64,000 bases of DNA from Paralichthys olivaceus (Eukaryota; Chordata; Actinopteri; Pleuronectiformes; Paralichthyidae): assembly GCF_024713975.1 (NCBI RefSeq), contig NC_091112.1:410001-474000 (forward strand). Direction: 5' to 3'. Positions 62,331 through 64,000 of this stretch are shown here, piece after piece (positions within the stretch are counted from its first letter, which is position 1; each line of letters opens with the position of its first letter). The translations under genes were made by a program, and so were the position numbers. The notes beneath the pieces were generated by a model, which was not told the DNA's origin, searched no databases, and saw nothing but the letters and a program-made list of their open reading frames with translations.

Positions 62331-63009
62331 TGTATATATTATATTTCATACTTCAAAGATTCTTCAGAGATACTTGACTTCAGGTTCTTCAGCTTCTCAC
62401 CTCCTCTCTCTCCTCAGGTGTTGCAGGATGTCACCGGTCTTCAGCCTCACCTGTTCTCCGCTCTGTCCCGGGGGTCCAGGTGGGGCAGAACGTCAGTCTG
62501 ACCTGTGAGCCGAGGTCCAGCGAGGAGGTCACCTGGTACCTGTTGCCTGCAGGTTCAGACCAGCTGCAGGCTCTGCTGACGATCACCCTCGGTAACCTGG
62601 GGCAACAGGTGGTCGTCCACCACTCTGAGAACATCAGCCACATGAGCAGCGGCGGGGGGGACGAGGGGACAGACCCCGTCACTCTGAAGATCACAGCAGT
62701 GGAGGAGCGGGACGGGGGGATGTATTTCTGCTCCGTACGGTGTCAGGGGTTCATGTGCTTTAACAGAGGGACTCTTCTGTCTGTGGACGGTGAGATGTTT
62801 GATGAGGAGCGACCTTTAACCTCCAAGTCTGACGAGGAAGGTCAGAGGTCAAAGTCTCAACTGATCAATTATCTGTTTGTTAGCAGGAGCCGATGGGACG
62901 TCGGCCACAGTTGAGACCAGTCCGCCATGTTGGAGCCTGGGAATCTGTGTCCTTCCTGCTTCACTCGTCCTCGTCCTCCTTCTCGTCCTCGTCCTCTTCC
63001 TGGGATCAG
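62236..63009 (+). CDS. V-set immunoglobulin transmembrane protein (3' end not resolved)
   Basis: Exons seen: 62236-62269 (signal peptide MAALSWVLSLLC), 62418-62789 (V-set domain) and 62887-63009 (stalk and membrane span). The domain runs from VQVGQNVSLTCEPRSSEEVT (with WYLL after it) to VEERDGGMYFCSVRCQGFMC. The canonical B and F cysteines, the Trp and the DxGxYxC motif are present, plus a possible extra Cys pair near the end of the domain. The span is LVLVLLLVLVLFLGSG with no charged residue. The exon then meets a GTGTGT donor. If unspliced, the frame would run on to a stop near 63086. Cytoplasmic exons are not identified, so the C-terminus is open. The gene is divergent from the other Ig gene, with start codons about 625 bp apart. 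The fold resembles fish CD300/pIgR-like or related V-set receptors; no orthologue named. Confidence 0.7.
62282..62350. repeat. (TA)n palindrome in intron 1 of the plus-strand Ig gene
   Basis: atgcatatacatgcacatat leads into (TA)n, then tatatgcatgtatatattat. The flanks are inverted copies around the TA core, so the transcript can fold into a hairpin. Confidence 0.8.
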
Positions 63010-64000
63010 GTGTGTGGCTGCCTGTTTGTGGGTTATTGACACCAATCAATCAATCAATCAATCAATCAATTAAAATGATGTCATAGTATTGATGAAGCAA
63101 CCAACAGTACAGAGATAAGTTACAATGATCTCAAAGTCATGTTTGCATATGAATTCACCCGAAGTTAAATATAAATATGAATATAATATAAATGTAATAT
63201 AAATATATAGACATTCTACTTTTATTTTTTGGTACTGAAGTACTTTTAGTTGAGTAGTATTTTGACCACAGTTAATATCATGAACTAAAATCAACAGTAA
63301 ATGATGAACAGTTAAAAGTCACTGAAGTGAAACCCGGTGAGGATGTTGGAGGTGGGGGGGCTGTAACACCTCCTACTGGTCAGAGGCTGTAACTGCAGGG
63401 TACAAAAATTTAATTTAAAAAAAACATTTGAGACTTGGCTTATATCTTTTTATTTTACTGTTATTTTCGATAATGAATTTAATTTCAGAACATTCAGTTA
63501 TTTTCTGTGGAGCCTAATTAATAAAGTGACTGAAGTCTCAAAAATACAATCTGATAATTGACCTTTCGTGCTAAAACGATATATAGAGAACTTCCCTTCT
63601 GTTTGTGCTTCTGCTCAAGATGATGATTTATTTGCTCCAAAACTAAAATTGTTGCCTGTTGTCATATAAAACTGTTCCAATATTTTATATAGTATTTAAA
63701 GTGAACAAAATGTTGTGCTGTGTTAAATACGACAGAGTTAAAGGGGAGTTCCTCTCAGTCTGAGTGACTTCCTGTCTCTGTCATGACGTCACGCTCAAGT
63801 GATCGGATGTAGGAAAATAAATACAACAAAAATCTGCTGTGGCCTGTTTTCAGAAAGAAGAAATTTATTGACTAGATGTTTTAATAATAGACATTATGAT
63901 TGTGAGTTTTTTCACAATAAAAGTATCGAGACAAATCAGCATGTTTACAACTAAAAATCATCAAATTAAAATCGAGCAACGTGATTGGACAGAAAAAGAA
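63010..64000. other. Downstream stretch without a resolved exon
   Basis: Contains an AATC tetranucleotide run (about 63043-63070) and otherwise AT-rich unique sequence. Any remaining exons of the V-set gene should lie here or beyond the window; I could not identify them with confidence. Confidence 0.4.

Overview
This is nuclear DNA of a ray-finned (teleost) fish. The genes are split by short GT-AG introns, and the sequence is full of (GT)n/(CA)n microsatellites and minisatellites. It also carries fish-type SINE and LINE tails, and the recognisable proteins are vertebrate. The species cannot be fixed from the sequence. I rebuilt exons by hand from splice sites and reading-frame continuity. In every complete multi-exon model the coding total is a multiple of three with one terminal stop.

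Layout. (1) 1-7.6 kb: a minus-strand gene for an unrecognised 185-residue secreted protein, built from ten small exons with phase-1 boundaries and with minisatellites in its introns. (2) 7.6-12.4 kb: mostly repeats. (3) 12.48-15.77 kb: RNMT, the mRNA cap guanine-N7 methyltransferase. (4) 15.9-20.2 kb: repeats, including a LINE reverse-transcriptase remnant and a 1.9-kb array of a 23-bp unit that also occurs in the intron of the first gene. (5) 20.2-41.05 kb: a tandem triplication. Each unit holds a TATA promoter, a non-coding exon, a signal-peptide exon and a giant exon for an extremely alanine-rich protein ending in a GPI-anchor-like signal. Copies 1 and 2 encode 1453 residues each and are almost identical. 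Copy 3 has lost the first 1.8 kb of the big exon but is predicted to stay in frame at 841 residues. (6) 41.5-57.7 kb: RING1, RPS18 (minus) and VPS52 (plus), neighbours that also sit together in the extended MHC class II region of mammals. RPS18 and VPS52 share a divergent promoter. VPS52 has a textbook U12-type AT-AC intron. (7) 58.3-63 kb: two divergent immunoglobulin-superfamily genes, one apparently GPI-anchored or with a short tail, the other a transmembrane V-set protein.

The main candidate for something undescribed is the alanine-rich array. Its proteins look like long alanine helices joined by Thr/Pro-rich linkers, exported and held at the cell surface. Because alanine is mostly GCA, nearly every GCA-GCN junction offers an AG in the same phase as the upstream intron, so the gene can lose or skip 5' repeat sequence and stay in frame. 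Function is unknown. The housekeeping genes (RNMT, RING1, RPS18, VPS52) look intact and ordinary.
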